From Mycolicibacterium rhodesiae (GTDB lineage Bacteria > Actinomycetota > Actinomycetes > Mycobacteriales > Mycobacteriaceae), in assembly GCF_002086695.1 (NCBI RefSeq), contig NZ_MVIH01000002.1, positions 1-64,000 on the forward strand: a DNA stretch of 64,000 nucleotides. The letters run 5' to 3'. Each line of letters begins with the position of its first letter. The first letter of the stretch is position 1. Shown here piece after piece: positions 27,677-36,052 of this stretch. Position numbers and translations under genes: made by a program. The notes below the pieces were generated by a model that saw only the letters and a program-made list of their open reading frames with translations, searched no databases and had not been told where the DNA came from.

Positions 27677-28690
27677 ATGGCCACACACCGCGCCGTCCAC
27701 GTGAAAGCAGCCAACGCTCCGCTGGAGCTGACGGAGGTTGAGACCACCTCACCCCCGCCGGACCATGTGCGCATTGCTGTCAACGCCTGCGGGGTATGCG
27801 GCACCGACCACGCCTTCGTCACCGGGTCCTTCCCGAATCTCACCTGGCCTATTACTCCCGGCCATGAGATCGCCGGCACGATCGCCGAATTGGGCTCTGG
27901 TGTCGAGGGTTTCGCGGTGGGCGACCGGGTGGCTGTGGGCTGGTTCGGCGGCAACTGCACCAGGTGTCTGCCGTGCCGTAAGGGCCAGTTCATGCAGTGC
28001 GTGAACCTCGAGGTGCCGAGCTGGAATTATCCGGGCGGCTATGCCGAATCAGTGATCGTGCCGCGCACCGCGCTGGCCCGCATCCCCGACGGACTGTCGT
28101 TCGCCGAAGCCGCACCCATGGGGTGTGCAGGCGTGACGACCTACAACGCGCTGCGCACGACCCGCGCGGTGGCCGGGGACCGTGTGGCCGTCCTCGGCAT
28201 CGGCGGGCTCGGACACCTTGGTGTGCAGTGGGCTCGCGCCATGGGATTCGAGACCATCGCGATCGCACGCGGAGCGGGCAAGGCCGACGACGCCAAGGAA
28301 CTCGGCGCCCATCACTACGTCGACTCCACGGCCAGCGACGTCGGTGAGGCCCTGCAGGCACTCGGCGGCGTACAGGTGGTGCTGGCCACCGCGGCCAACT
28401 CGGCAGCCATGGCGGCCACGGTCCCCGGGCTGGCGCCGCAAGGCGAACTGGTGATCGTCGGCGCCACATTCGACCCGCTGCCCATCGCGCCGGGCGATCT
28501 GATCTTCGGCAACTTCAGCGTGGTCGGGCATCCATCAGGAACGTCGGCCGACGTCGAAGACACGCTGCACTTCGCGCTGCAATCCGGGGTGCGGGCCCGC
28601 ATCGAGGAGCGGCCGCTGGCTGAGGCCGCCGAGGCGTACGCAGCGATGGACGAGGGCCGTGCGCGCTATCGCATGGTCCTGACGATGTAG
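27677..28690 (+). CDS. Zinc-dependent alcohol dehydrogenase (MDR superfamily)
   Basis: A 337-aa medium-chain dehydrogenase starting at ATG 27677 behind GAGGGAG. Catalytic zinc ligands are CGVCGTDHAF (Cys) and the His-Glu of TPGHEIAG. GNCTRCLPCRKGQFMQC holds the four structural-zinc cysteines. The cofactor motif is GIGGLGHLGVQWARAMG. It probably interconverts an alcohol and aldehyde with NAD(P)H. The TAG stop directly abuts the stop of the convergent hypothetical gene (TAGCTA). Confidence 0.9.
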   Translation: MATHRAVHVKAANAPLELTEVETTSPPPDHVRIAVNACGVCGTDHAFVTGSFPNLTWPITPGHEIAGTIAELGSGVEGFAVGDRVAVGWFGGNCTRCLPCRKGQFMQCVNLEVPSWNYPGGYAESVIVPRTALARIPDGLSFAEAAPMGCAGVTTYNALRTTRAVAGDRVAVLGIGGLGHLGVQWARAMGFETIAIARGAGKADDAKELGAHHYVDSTASDVGEALQALGGVQVVLATAANSAAMAATVPGLAPQGELVIVGATFDPLPIAPGDLIFGNFSVVGHPSGTSADVEDTLHFALQSGVRARIEERPLAEAAEAYAAMDEGRARYRMVLTM

Positions 28691-29083
28691 CTACTCGGTG
28701 TTGTCCTCGGCGTGCTCGGACGCGTCGAGGACACTGACGTCGATCCCGTAGGGCAGGAACCGGACGTTTCGGGTGGGGTCGGTGTTGTGTTTGTTCGCGC
28801 GCAGCGCGTCGAGCTCGTCCCGGTAGACCTGTTCGACGCGGGCCTTGCCGTCGGCATCGGTGGTGTAGATCGCCCACACCCCGTCACCGGCCTCTCCCGC
28901 GGTCTCAGGTTCTGAGCGGGGCCGTGAGCGACGAGTGAACTCGTCGAACAGCCCCCCGAACGCGGCGCCCTGCCCTGAGCTGGCCAGAAACTGCCCGAAG
29001 GCGTCGCGAAGGCCCTCGCTGGCCTGCCGCACCACGCGGTCGATGTCGTCGGGATCGAACCCGAACGGTCCGTTGTTATCCAT
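28691..29083 (-). CDS. Conserved hypothetical protein
   Basis: A 130-aa acidic protein without signal peptide or membrane helix. It has a helical N-terminal half (FDPDDIDRVVRQASEGLRDA), a charged linker near residue 55, and a second half with VWAIYTTDADGKARVEQVYR and NVRFLPYGIDVSVLD. I do not recognise the family. It lies 75 bases downstream of the frameshifted DapB-like gene on the same strand. Confidence 0.6.
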   Translation of the reverse strand: MDNNGPFGFDPDDIDRVVRQASEGLRDAFGQFLASSGQGAAFGGLFDEFTRRSRPRSEPETAGEAGDGVWAIYTTDADGKARVEQVYRDELDALRANKHNTDPTRNVRFLPYGIDVSVLDASEHAEDNTE

Positions 29084-29158
29084 GACTGCCAGTGTGCGCG
29101 CAGTTGGCGGCCCCGTCGAGAAGTTGACCTTCGCGCACGGCGAAACCGAGTCCTCGAT

Positions 29159-30201
29159 TCACCGAGCACCGCGGTAAAGGCTCAGCGGCAGATCCGCCAT
29201 CGTGACGAATCCCGCAGCGGCATCGCACACAGCACCAACAGCGTTCACCGCCTGCATCGCGGTGGCCACGCTCGCTGACCGCACATGTTCGTCCAGGGAA
29301 CGTCGCGACGAAAGCTGGCCAGTGTCATCAGGTGCGCCTGTATCGAGGGGGTTCCTTCGATGGTGACGGTCCACCCGTGCCGGGGTGCCGGCCAGTGCTT
29401 CGGTTGCGGTTCGCCTACGGTCCAGAGCGTTTCCACCTCGACGACCGGGACCCCGTTGCACAGGCCCGACCACTGCCAGTGCTGACCGGCGACGGTGCCG
29501 GCGCGCAGAGTTCGCCCGCACACGTCGCGATCGGCACTCGCCGGAATCAGTTCCAGTTCTGTGGTGACCTCGTCGACACCCAGATTCAGCGCGTCACCCA
29601 GCAGCCAAACCTGTTCCTGGAAAAGCTGACTGGTGAAGCACAGTCCATCGGTGTCGGCGTCCACCTCGTCGATCGAACTGCCGAACTTCATCTGGTCGAA
29701 CGTGATCTCGGTGCTGTCGTACACCGACCAGTCGGCGCGCTCCTGCACTCTCACGTGCTCGACGGTCCGCGACATACCGCTGAGCGCCAACGGAATAACT
29801 ACACCGAGGTTGCCGGGGTTGAGTCCGGTGCCATGCACCGATGAGCTGCCATCTGCACACGCCTGCTGCAGCCGGTCGCGATCGGCCGGTTCCATCCGCG
29901 CTGGGTGGAACGCGAAGGCGGTGGTGATCAGGTTGGCCCCGGACGCCAGGATCGCGACCGCGTCGTCAAGCGACGGGTGCCGTGGCGCATAGACGACGGC
30001 GTCGGCGGCGGCGGTGTCGACGCCGATCGCCGTGGTGACGCCGACCGGGTCCCGGCCGGCCAACACGCCGGCGTCGACTCCGGCCTTGGCCTCCGAATAG
30101 ACCTTGACGCCAACCAATTCCAGCTCGGGATGGTCCAGGATGCCGCGGATGGCTTCTACCCCCACCGCCCCGGTGCCCCATTGCACGACGCGGTAGGCCA
30201 T
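29159..30201 (-). pseudogene. DapB-like NAD(P)-dependent dehydrogenase with a frameshift near the 3' end
   Basis: The frame from ATG 30201 encodes a Rossmann protein (YRVVQWGTGAVGVEAIRGIL, then GTGLNPGNLGVVIPLAL) of the dihydrodipicolinate-reductase-like family common in mycobacteria. The frame ends early at 29245 after 318 aa. The missing C-terminus is present in another minus frame: RSLDEHVRSASVATAMQAVN and VTMADLPLSLYRGAR, ending at 29159. Joining them needs one extra base between about 29295 and 29320, giving 347 aa, the usual family length. Either the gene is recently inactivated or one base was lost in sequencing. The ATG is three bases from the stop of the Rv0311-like gene, indicating an operon. 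Confidence 0.75.
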
Positions 30202-30204
30202 CGA

Positions 30205-31440
30205 CTACACCACCGTCAGCGGCAGGGAGCGGCGTTCTTCGAACTCGAAGGTGACACCCTGACTGAATTTGGTGACCTCCACCTCGGGTGAATCCTTGGC
30301 GGGGGTCTCGGTCTTCTCGAACTCGGCGGTCCAATCGTCACCGGTTCCGGTGATGCGCACCGCGATGTACGGATCGACCGCGGTGGCGATGGCCTGCAAC
30401 GGTCCCGGGGACGCCGGGGAGCACAGCGGCACCCACGAGCCGTCGTCGTGCGCCGGCGAGGGGTGCACATGCAACCGACCACCCTCGACCTCGGCGACGA
30501 CATAACCGGCTGGGTTGAACAGCGGGTGCAGTTCGATGACCTTGGCCAGCCCGTCAAAGTCGTTGGGCAGCTTGAGGGCTCGCTTGATGCGCTCGGCCGC
30601 CACACCGGCGATGCCGACGAGCTGCTTGGTGCAGATGTCGGTGGCCAGCTCTGCGTTGTCACCCGCGCGGGCGCGCACCGCGATGCCGAAGGACAGGTTC
30701 AGCAGGTGCATCTGCAGCACCACTTCGTCGGCGATACGCACCAGTGCCGAGTGCGAGAACGCCCCGAAGTCGACGTCGGACACCAGCACGCCCGAATAAT
30801 CAGCTTGGCCTTCATCATTGGGATCGATGGCGCCGAGTTCCCAATTGGCGGCCTTGGTCTTGGCCACGATGTCGAGCGCCGGGATGCCGGTCACCTCGGG
30901 ATAGGACTCGTCGATGATGACGGTCCAGGCGCAGTGCGGCTGCCGGTCGGCAGGCGTGCGCGGCGGGCGGTGGATCGGACGCACCTGCGCCTTGGCGTTG
31001 GTGGCGACGGCGGTCGCGTCGAACGTGGGGTCCTCGATGTCGTGGCACATGCCCTTGACGTAGTCGGGTCCCATCGGTTCGACATCGAGCAGGGCGCCGC
31101 AGTGGTCGAGGTGAAATTCGCCGTGCCATCTGTCGTGGACGGTGTAGCGGAAGTCCATGAATTGCGGCGGGGCTCCGATGTCGAGTTGCAGACCCTTGAA
31201 GATCGTGAAGATGTCGACGCCCTCGTACTTCAGGGCCTTCTGCATGCGCTTGGTGTAGATCGGGCTGGCGCCGGCCCATTCCTCGATGGCGATCTGCAGC
31301 ATCTCGGGCCGGCCGAAGGACTGGATGCACCACGCCATTCCGGAGCGGTCGATCATCTGGCCGATCAACAGCAGTTCGGGGACCAAAGTGGCAAGTTCGG
31401 CCCGGGACAACTGGGCATAGCGGCTGAGGGGCTGGCTCAT
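30205..31440 (-). CDS. Conserved mycobacterial protein, Rv0311-like
   Basis: A 411-aa soluble protein of unknown function from ATG 31440. Its size and its place beside a SnoaL-like gene and an L,D-transpeptidase-like gene match M. tuberculosis Rv0311 from memory. Visible features are an N-terminal helical region (LVPELLLIGQMIDRSGMAW), HGEFHLDHCGALLDVEPMG and HCAWTVIIDESYPEV. The His/Cys-rich central segment (residues about 110-185) could bind a metal or cofactor, but that is a guess. A sigma-A-like promoter lies just upstream, and the DapB-like dehydrogenase follows after three bases. Confidence 0.75.
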   Translation of the reverse strand: MSQPLSRYAQLSRAELATLVPELLLIGQMIDRSGMAWCIQSFGRPEMLQIAIEEWAGASPIYTKRMQKALKYEGVDIFTIFKGLQLDIGAPPQFMDFRYTVHDRWHGEFHLDHCGALLDVEPMGPDYVKGMCHDIEDPTFDATAVATNAKAQVRPIHRPPRTPADRQPHCAWTVIIDESYPEVTGIPALDIVAKTKAANWELGAIDPNDEGQADYSGVLVSDVDFGAFSHSALVRIADEVVLQMHLLNLSFGIAVRARAGDNAELATDICTKQLVGIAGVAAERIKRALKLPNDFDGLAKVIELHPLFNPAGYVVAEVEGGRLHVHPSPAHDDGSWVPLCSPASPGPLQAIATAVDPYIAVRITGTGDDWTAEFEKTETPAKDSPEVEVTKFSQGVTFEFEERRSLPLTVV

Positions 31441-31447
31441 ACCGCGA

Positions 31448-31477
31448 AACATAGTCGGCTCAATGTTATAAAGTCAA
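31448..31477 (-). promoter_or_regulatory. Candidate sigma-A promoter, possibly leaderless, for the Rv0311-like gene
   Basis: On the minus strand TTGACT (31472-31477) and TATGTT (31448-31453) are separated by 18 bases. The expected start point, 6-8 bases beyond the -10 box, coincides with the ATG at 31440. No ribosome-binding site is seen, so a leaderless mRNA is plausible, as is common in mycobacteria. Confidence 0.4.
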
Positions 31478-31481
31478 CGAT

Positions 31482-32075
31482 GTGAAAGCGCTGGGCACTC
31501 CCCCGACGCGGCAGACTCAGGCGCCGCGTAAGCGGGGCGACGACACCCGGGCGTTGATCATCGACGAGACGGTGCGCTGCGTGGTCGAAGAGGGTTTTCA
31601 GGCGGCAACCGCCAAACACGTCGCCGAGCGTGCCGGGGTCACTTGGGGAGTCATTCAGTACCACTTCGGCGATCGCAACGGGTTGCTGATGGCCGTCGTC
31701 GACGAGGGTGTGGCCGGCTTGCTCAAAAGCCTCAGTGAGGCCGACGTCGCCGATCTGGGATTGCGGGAGCGCATCGAGGTCGTCGTCGACACCGCATTCC
31801 GCTGCTACAGCAGCCCGACGTCGTTGGCGGCATTCGAGATTCTGCGGGCCACCCGGGGCACGCACGGCGACAGCGCCAAACGCCACCTGCTGGAGATCAA
31901 CACCGCGATCAACCAACTGGGTCGGCTGATCTCCGACGATCCCGGCGTGGCCGAAGTGATCTGGTCGTCGCTGCGCGGCATGGTGCTGGTCGAGATGATC
32001 GTGAACTCGCACCTGGAGTGGCAGCGTGAGCGTCAGCTGTTGGTGGACATGGTCACTCGGTATCTACAGGACTGA
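31482..32075 (+). CDS. TetR-family transcriptional regulator
   Basis: A 197-aa regulator starting at GTG 31482. The TetR DNA-binding domain is in residues about 20-70 (ALIIDETVRCVVEEGFQAAT, then VAERAGVTWGVIQYHFGDRN). The C-terminal part is a helical ligand domain with SLAAFEILRATRGTH. It is divergent from the Rv0311-like/DapB-like operon across 41 bases, so it probably represses that operon through a site overlapping the promoter at 31448-31477. Confidence 0.85.
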   Translation: MKALGTPPTRQTQAPRKRGDDTRALIIDETVRCVVEEGFQAATAKHVAERAGVTWGVIQYHFGDRNGLLMAVVDEGVAGLLKSLSEADVADLGLRERIEVVVDTAFRCYSSPTSLAAFEILRATRGTHGDSAKRHLLEINTAINQLGRLISDDPGVAEVIWSSLRGMVLVEMIVNSHLEWQRERQLLVDMVTRYLQD

Positions 32076-32199
32076 GCCCGCGCTACAGCGAACGCCGTCG
32101 CCCTCCGCCGTTCATCGTGTGCGCGGTCACATGACCCAGGCCACAAACAGGTCCAATAGGCGCGCATCTGTCGCGAATCTCACAGGGCCAAAGTTGATT

Positions 32200-32319
32200 T
32201 ACCTGAAATTAACAAGGAGCATCGAGGTGTTCCTTCAAACAGGCGATCCCTGATTGATGGACGTCTACAGCAAAAAACAAATCCCCTGCTGACCCGGGGG
32301 ACATCAAGGAGTTGAGAAA
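32200..32319 (+). other. Leader region of the 47-aa small gene, with two tiny upstream frames
   Basis: AAGGAG at 32213-32218 precedes GTG 32227, which opens an 8-codon frame ending at 32253. Four bases on, ATG 32257 opens an 11-codon frame ending TGC-TGA at 32292. Then CCCC/GGGG arms around 32284-32300 can form a hairpin just before the AAGGAG of the small gene. This arrangement resembles a translation-controlled leader, but no amino-acid bias typical of attenuation is present. Confidence 0.35.
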
Positions 32320-32463
32320 ATGTCGTCGATTGCGCAGTTCCGCAAAGACATGAAGCGGGCCATGACGCGTCGCCGTCTGTACGCACGTATCAGCGCTATG
32401 CCGCCGTCAACGGTCCGCGAAGAACTCGTGGCCATCGCGCAGCGCTACGAAAACGAACTCTGA
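32320..32463 (+). CDS. 47-residue basic small protein
   Basis: The frame runs from ATG 32320 to TGA 32463 with a strong AAGGAG eight bases upstream. It encodes 47 residues beginning MSSIAQFRKDMKRAMTRRRL and ending with an amphipathic helix (VREELVAIAQRYENEL). The first half is very basic (nine Arg/Lys in residues 9-23) and the end is acidic, so binding to nucleic acid or a partner protein is possible. Ribosome-binding site and codon use support a real gene. No family recognised. Confidence 0.65.
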   Translation: MSSIAQFRKDMKRAMTRRRLYARISAMPPSTVREELVAIAQRYENEL

Positions 32464-32548
32464 CACGTCGCCGCCCTCAGACGGCTGACATCGCAGGCGC
32501 GATCACAAGACCCAACCGTCGTCAGTAGCCGAATTCATCAGCTACAGA

Positions 32549-32561
32549 GCGCCTTTGGCGC
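32549..32561. terminator. Short hairpin between convergent genes
   Basis: GCGCC and GGCGC with a TTT loop form a perfect 5-bp hairpin, 86 bases after the small gene and 31 bases from the wrbA stop. Placed between convergent genes it could end transcription from both sides. Confidence 0.35.
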
Positions 32562-32591
32562 GAAGAACTAAGCCATCGCAGATGCCAAGAC

Positions 32592-33203
32592 TCACGCTGG
32601 ATCGGCGGGGCCGAGCCGTCCGGCGATGGTGACGACGCGTCGCGCCAAGTGCTCGAGTGCGGCGGCCGTCTCGTCGGCAATCGGATTCTGGTTGTTCGGG
32701 CCGGTGATGTGGCTGACCCCGTACGGGTTCCCGTCGGCGAACTTCAGCGGATCGGTGTAGCCGGGCGGTACCAGGATGCCGCCGAAGTGCATGAGCGTGA
32801 TGTAGAGCGCAAGCAGCGTGGTCTCCTGCCCGCCGTGGGCGGTCTGGGAAGACGTGAACGCGGCGTACACCTTGTCGGCCAGTTTGCCCTGAGCCCACAA
32901 TCCACCCAGCGAGTCGATGAACGTTCGGAATTGCGCTGCAGGAGAGCCGAATCGGGTGGGTGTACCGAAGATGACCGCATCAGCCCAGACAATGTCGTCA
33001 CCCGTGGCTGCGGGCAGGTCTTTGGTGGCGTCGTAATTGGCGCTCCATGCCGGGTTCTGAGCGAATGACTCCGGGTCTCGAGTCTCGGCGATATGCCGCA
33101 CCCGCACCTCGGCCCCCGCTTGTTCGGCCGCTCCGGCGATGATCTTGGCCATCGCGGTGCCGTGCCCGGTGGCCGAGTAATAGATGACCGCAAGTTTTGT
33201 CAT
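32592..33203 (-). CDS. wrbA: WrbA-family NAD(P)H:quinone oxidoreductase
   Basis: A 203-aa flavodoxin-like protein starting at ATG 33203 behind AAGGAA. Features are KLAVIYYSATGHGTAMAKII (FMN phosphate loop), DAVIFGTPTRFGSPAAQFRTF, GKLADKVYAAFTSSQTAHGG and FGGILVPPGYT, all typical of WrbA type IV quinone reductases. These use FMN and reduce quinones by two electrons, limiting redox damage in the cytoplasm. Its start overlaps the stop of the upstream membrane-protein gene (ATGA), so the two are coupled. Confidence 0.92.
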   Translation of the reverse strand: MTKLAVIYYSATGHGTAMAKIIAGAAEQAGAEVRVRHIAETRDPESFAQNPAWSANYDATKDLPAATGDDIVWADAVIFGTPTRFGSPAAQFRTFIDSLGGLWAQGKLADKVYAAFTSSQTAHGGQETTLLALYITLMHFGGILVPPGYTDPLKFADGNPYGVSHITGPNNQNPIADETAAALEHLARRVVTIAGRLGPADPA

Positions 33204-34033
33204 GTCGTTTCCTTTTTCTCGTCGTGTTCCGGGAACATCTTTCGCATGAGCACCCCGGCGAGGATGCCGACCACGATCAATGCGATACCCACTCCGGCGG
33301 GAAGCGCACCGCTGACCCAACCGGCGACGCCGATGCCGATCACGAATCCAGGCAGCCATTCCAGAAGCTTCCCGAATGATGGTGGCGCTTCGGTAGATTC
33401 ACCGCTGGCCGCCAAGAATTTCGCTCGCGCGTAGTCGGGATAAAACTCGGTGATGGCGACGGCGATCAGTGTCACGGCGAGCTGGACAATCCAGCCGGTC
33501 CAGAAGTTGTCGCCGTCGTGCAGCACCGCGTCGCCGAACGTTCCGACCGCCGTGTTGATCACGAACGCGCCGGCCCACACCGCGCTCAGTGCGTAGTTGA
33601 CCCGGATGAACAGTGGACTGTCCCAGTGTTCGGGGTCGACGGTGTCGCGGGCGTAGGCGATTGTGAACGGACGTCGGATCGCCAGCGTGGCGAGCGCGTA
33701 GGCAGCCAACAGGCCGTTGGTGATCTCGCCGGCCCACAGCTCGAGCCAGGTGACGAGCGCCCGCGAGCCGAAGATGCCCAAGGCGACGAACCCGGCGAAC
33801 ACCACGGCGCCGAACACTTCGAGTGAATGCACCTTGATGCCGCGGCGGCTGCCGGCCCACATGACGATGAGGGTGAGGGCCAGCGCGGCGGCCGCGGCCT
33901 GCCCGAAGCGGCCCGGCCCCGACATGATGGCCATGAGGATCCACGGCGCGATGCCGGAGAACGGCGACCGCAGGAAGCCGTCGATGAAGGTGGTTCGCGG
34001 GACGGCGGCGTCGGCCTCGTCCGATTCAGCCAT
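33200..34033 (-). CDS. Polytopic membrane protein, unknown function
   Basis: A 277-aa protein with about seven hydrophobic segments, including AAAAALALTLIVMWAG, VFGAVVFAGFVALGIFGSRA and GFVIGIGVAGWVSGALPAGV. Between them lie DTVDPEHWDSPLFIRVNYAL and AITEFYPDYARAKFLAASGE. It ends with a charged tail. ATG 34033 is chosen over upstream starts because the residues before it are unlike a membrane protein. Coupled to wrbA by a four-base overlap. I do not recognise the family. Confidence 0.65.
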   Translation of the reverse strand: MAESDEADAAVPRTTFIDGFLRSPFSGIAPWILMAIMSGPGRFGQAAAAALALTLIVMWAGSRRGIKVHSLEVFGAVVFAGFVALGIFGSRALVTWLELWAGEITNGLLAAYALATLAIRRPFTIAYARDTVDPEHWDSPLFIRVNYALSAVWAGAFVINTAVGTFGDAVLHDGDNFWTGWIVQLAVTLIAVAITEFYPDYARAKFLAASGESTEAPPSFGKLLEWLPGFVIGIGVAGWVSGALPAGVGIALIVVGILAGVLMRKMFPEHDEKKETT

Positions 34034-34086
34034 GGGCACATTGTCACCGGGACAACCGCCCCCGGCGACAGATTCGGTGTGCTGCA

Positions 34087-34569
34087 ATGACCGGCATGGC
34101 TGATGCGGAAGCAATCGAAGCGATCAAACAGGTCAAGTACCGCTACCTGCGGGCGCTGGACACCAAGCATTGGGACGATTTCGCCGACACCCTGACCGAG
34201 GACATCGTCGGTGACTACGGCTCGTCCCTGGGTGAGGAGCATCGCTTCACCAACCGCAAGGATCTGGTGGAGTTCATGCGCAAGTCGATGCCGGCCGGAG
34301 TTCTGACCGAGCACCGCGTGACCCATCCGGAGATCAGCGTGGACGGCGACGAGGCCGAGGCCATCTGGTACCTGCAGGACCGGGTGATCGTGCCGGAGTT
34401 CAATTTCGTGCTGGAGGGTGCGGCGTTCTACCGCGACCGCTACCGCAAGACGCCCGACGGCTGGAAGATCAGCAAGACCGGATACGACCGGACCTACGAG
34501 TTCACGATGTCGACCGAGGCACTGAACTTCAAGGCAACGCCCGGCGCCGCGATCAACCCGAACCCCTAG
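34087..34569 (+). CDS. SnoaL-like (NTF2-fold) protein, Rv0310c-like
   Basis: A 160-aa alpha+beta barrel protein with the SnoaL-like signature EAIKQVKYRYLRALDTKHWD followed by FADTLTEDIVGDYG, then TEHRVTHPEISVDGDEAEA and YRKTPDGWKISKTGYDRTYE. Such folds act as small isomerases, hydratases or binding proteins; the Tyr/Asp/His in the pocket allow catalysis but the substrate is unknown. Size, strand relation and neighbours match M. tuberculosis Rv0310c from memory. A second in-frame ATG at 34096 is an alternative start. Confidence 0.8.
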   Translation: MTGMADAEAIEAIKQVKYRYLRALDTKHWDDFADTLTEDIVGDYGSSLGEEHRFTNRKDLVEFMRKSMPAGVLTEHRVTHPEISVDGDEAEAIWYLQDRVIVPEFNFVLEGAAFYRDRYRKTPDGWKISKTGYDRTYEFTMSTEALNFKATPGAAINPNP

Positions 34570-34575
34570 TTCGCG

Positions 34576-34636
34576 TCGAGCGTGGGGCTTGTCGGTGACG
34601 ATCGTCGCTGCGGTCAACGACAGCCCGCACGCTCGA
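34576..34636. terminator. Long stem-loop between convergent genes
   Basis: Arms 34576-34594 and 34618-34636 pair at 16 of 19 positions; the outer TCGAGCGTG/CACGCTCGA pairs are perfect. The loop is about 23 bases. It fills the 73-base gap between the SnoaL-like and L,D-transpeptidase-like genes, so a bidirectional terminator is likely. There is no U-run. Confidence 0.5.
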
Positions 34637-34642
34637 TGAGCG

Positions 34643-35305
34643 CTACTTAGCGACCGCGATCAGCGCGCCGGGCTGAAGCCAGCGCATGATCTTGACGAGG
34701 GTGTCGTCGTCGAGCGAGACGCATCCCGCGGTGGGGCCACCGTCGGTGGTGTGGACGAAGAAGGCGCCGCCGTTGCCGGGGATGCGCGCCTTGTTGACGC
34801 CCATCACGATCGCGTGGGCGTACTGCGGGATGTAGAGGTTCTCGGTACCGCTGGCCGGGTTGGTGTCGAACGGGCAGTCGGCCTTCTTGCAGACCTGCAT
34901 GGTGTTGTAGGTCGGGCTCTTCATGTCGCCGTCCCACCAGTGGTCCTTCGTAACTTGCACGTACTGCAGACCGCCGCCCGGGTTGGGCTCGGTGCCGAAG
35001 GCGAAGTCGAGAGTGAAGATGCCCATCGGCGTCTTCATTTCGCCGTCGTGGGACTGCGGGACCATGCCGTTGGCGCCGACGTGGGTGGGGACCCCGACGA
35101 GGACAGGCTGCCAGCCGTTGGCACCGCGCTGCCAGACGTCCATTTTGGCGGTGGCTCCGCCGGTGCTGACGACGGAAAGCACCTGAGTGGCGTTGCCGAC
35201 GTTGGATTGGAACCAGGGGGTTTCAGCGTGGCTGGGCGGTGCCGAGGACAGCGCGAGCAGCGCCGCACTGAAGGCAGCACAGATCGAAACGACGGCTCGA
35301 CGCAT
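34643..35305 (-). CDS. Exported L,D-transpeptidase (YkuD)-like protein, Rv0309-like
   Basis: A 220-aa protein from ATG 35305, behind AGGGAC, with a signal peptide (VSICAAFSAALLALSSAPP, then SHA cleavage). The C-terminal half has the YkuD active-site arrangement: the His in FFVHTTDGG and the catalytic Cys in GPTAGCVSL. Two further cysteines flank VCKKADCPFD. Sequence and order match M. tuberculosis Rv0309 from memory, a YkuD-fold exported protein. It may cross-link or modify peptidoglycan, but Rv0309-type proteins differ from the LdtMt enzymes, so activity is inferred. Confidence 0.82.
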   Translation of the reverse strand: MRRAVVSICAAFSAALLALSSAPPSHAETPWFQSNVGNATQVLSVVSTGGATAKMDVWQRGANGWQPVLVGVPTHVGANGMVPQSHDGEMKTPMGIFTLDFAFGTEPNPGGGLQYVQVTKDHWWDGDMKSPTYNTMQVCKKADCPFDTNPASGTENLYIPQYAHAIVMGVNKARIPGNGGAFFVHTTDGGPTAGCVSLDDDTLVKIMRWLQPGALIAVAK

Positions 35306-35512
35306 CGGTTCATGGTCCCTGTGGGGTTCCTGGCGGGTCAAGTCAAGGTTCGGTGACGGTTGCGTCTGGGCCAGCTAACGATGTCTGGTCGACGTGGGCG
35401 AATTTGCGGGCGTTCTCGGAGCGGCTGAACTGCGTGTACATGCTGGTCGGAGCGGGTATTGCCCTTATTGGTGAATAGCGGACCGGCAAACGCAAGGGAT
35501 ACCATTTTCGAC

Positions 35513-36052
35513 ATGTCGCACGTGCCGTACGGACCCGGGCCTGCAGGACCAACTCCGTGGCAGGGACCTCCCCCGTCGGGAGGCCCGTCGCGGTTGCCGA
35601 CGATCATCGCGATCGTCATCGCAGTGATCGCCGTCGTCGTTGCGATCGGCGCCTGGTTTCGGCCTGCGCCGAAGCCGGAGACTCCCGCTGCCAAGACCTA
35701 CAGCGAGCAGGAAGTCGCCAGTGCGAAGAAGGCTGTGTGCGACGCGTACAACCTGGTTCACAACGCGATCGTAGTGACCAATAATAAAAACGGCGGATCG
35801 GACCCAACAGCTATTTTGGCGGTTGCAAGTAACGGTCGCCTTGCAGTACATGCCGGCGGCCAATACCTAAGTGATGCGCTAAACCGCCACCCCGCGACAC
35901 CAAATGACCTCGCGCAGAGCATCACCGACTTAGCGACAACTTTTCAGAAACTGACGCTTGAATATCTGGCTGAGACACCTGACTCTGAACAAGAGCCCTT
36001 ACTGCGGAGTGCCGATGACGCTACCGCACGGATCAAACAGAACTGCACATGA
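35513..36052 (+). CDS. Small membrane-anchored protein, first gene of the DUF5631/5632-type operon
   Basis: A 179-aa protein from ATG 35513. It has a Pro/Gly-rich cytoplasmic N-terminus (YGPGPAGPTPWQGPPPSG), one membrane helix (LPTIIAIVIAVIAVVVAIGA) and an extracellular helical domain with two cysteines (near residues 74 and 178). The extracellular part is unusually low in G+C for this genome: line 35761-35820 has 29 of 60. Its TGA overlaps the next ATG (ATGA). It may help export or fold the large protein encoded next. No family recognised. Confidence 0.65.
   Translation: MSHVPYGPGPAGPTPWQGPPPSGGPSRLPTIIAIVIAVIAVVVAIGAWFRPAPKPETPAAKTYSEQEVASAKKAVCDAYNLVHNAIVVTNNKNGGSDPTAILAVASNGRLAVHAGGQYLSDALNRHPATPNDLAQSITDLATTFQKLTLEYLAETPDSEQEPLLRSADDATARIKQNCT

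Noticed and set aside
35338..35863. Minus-strand open frames upstream of and across the 179-aa gene
   Set aside because: They are antisense to the plus-strand coupled operon and lack starts with ribosome-binding sites. The plus-strand gene has a clear membrane helix and an ATGA link to the next gene.
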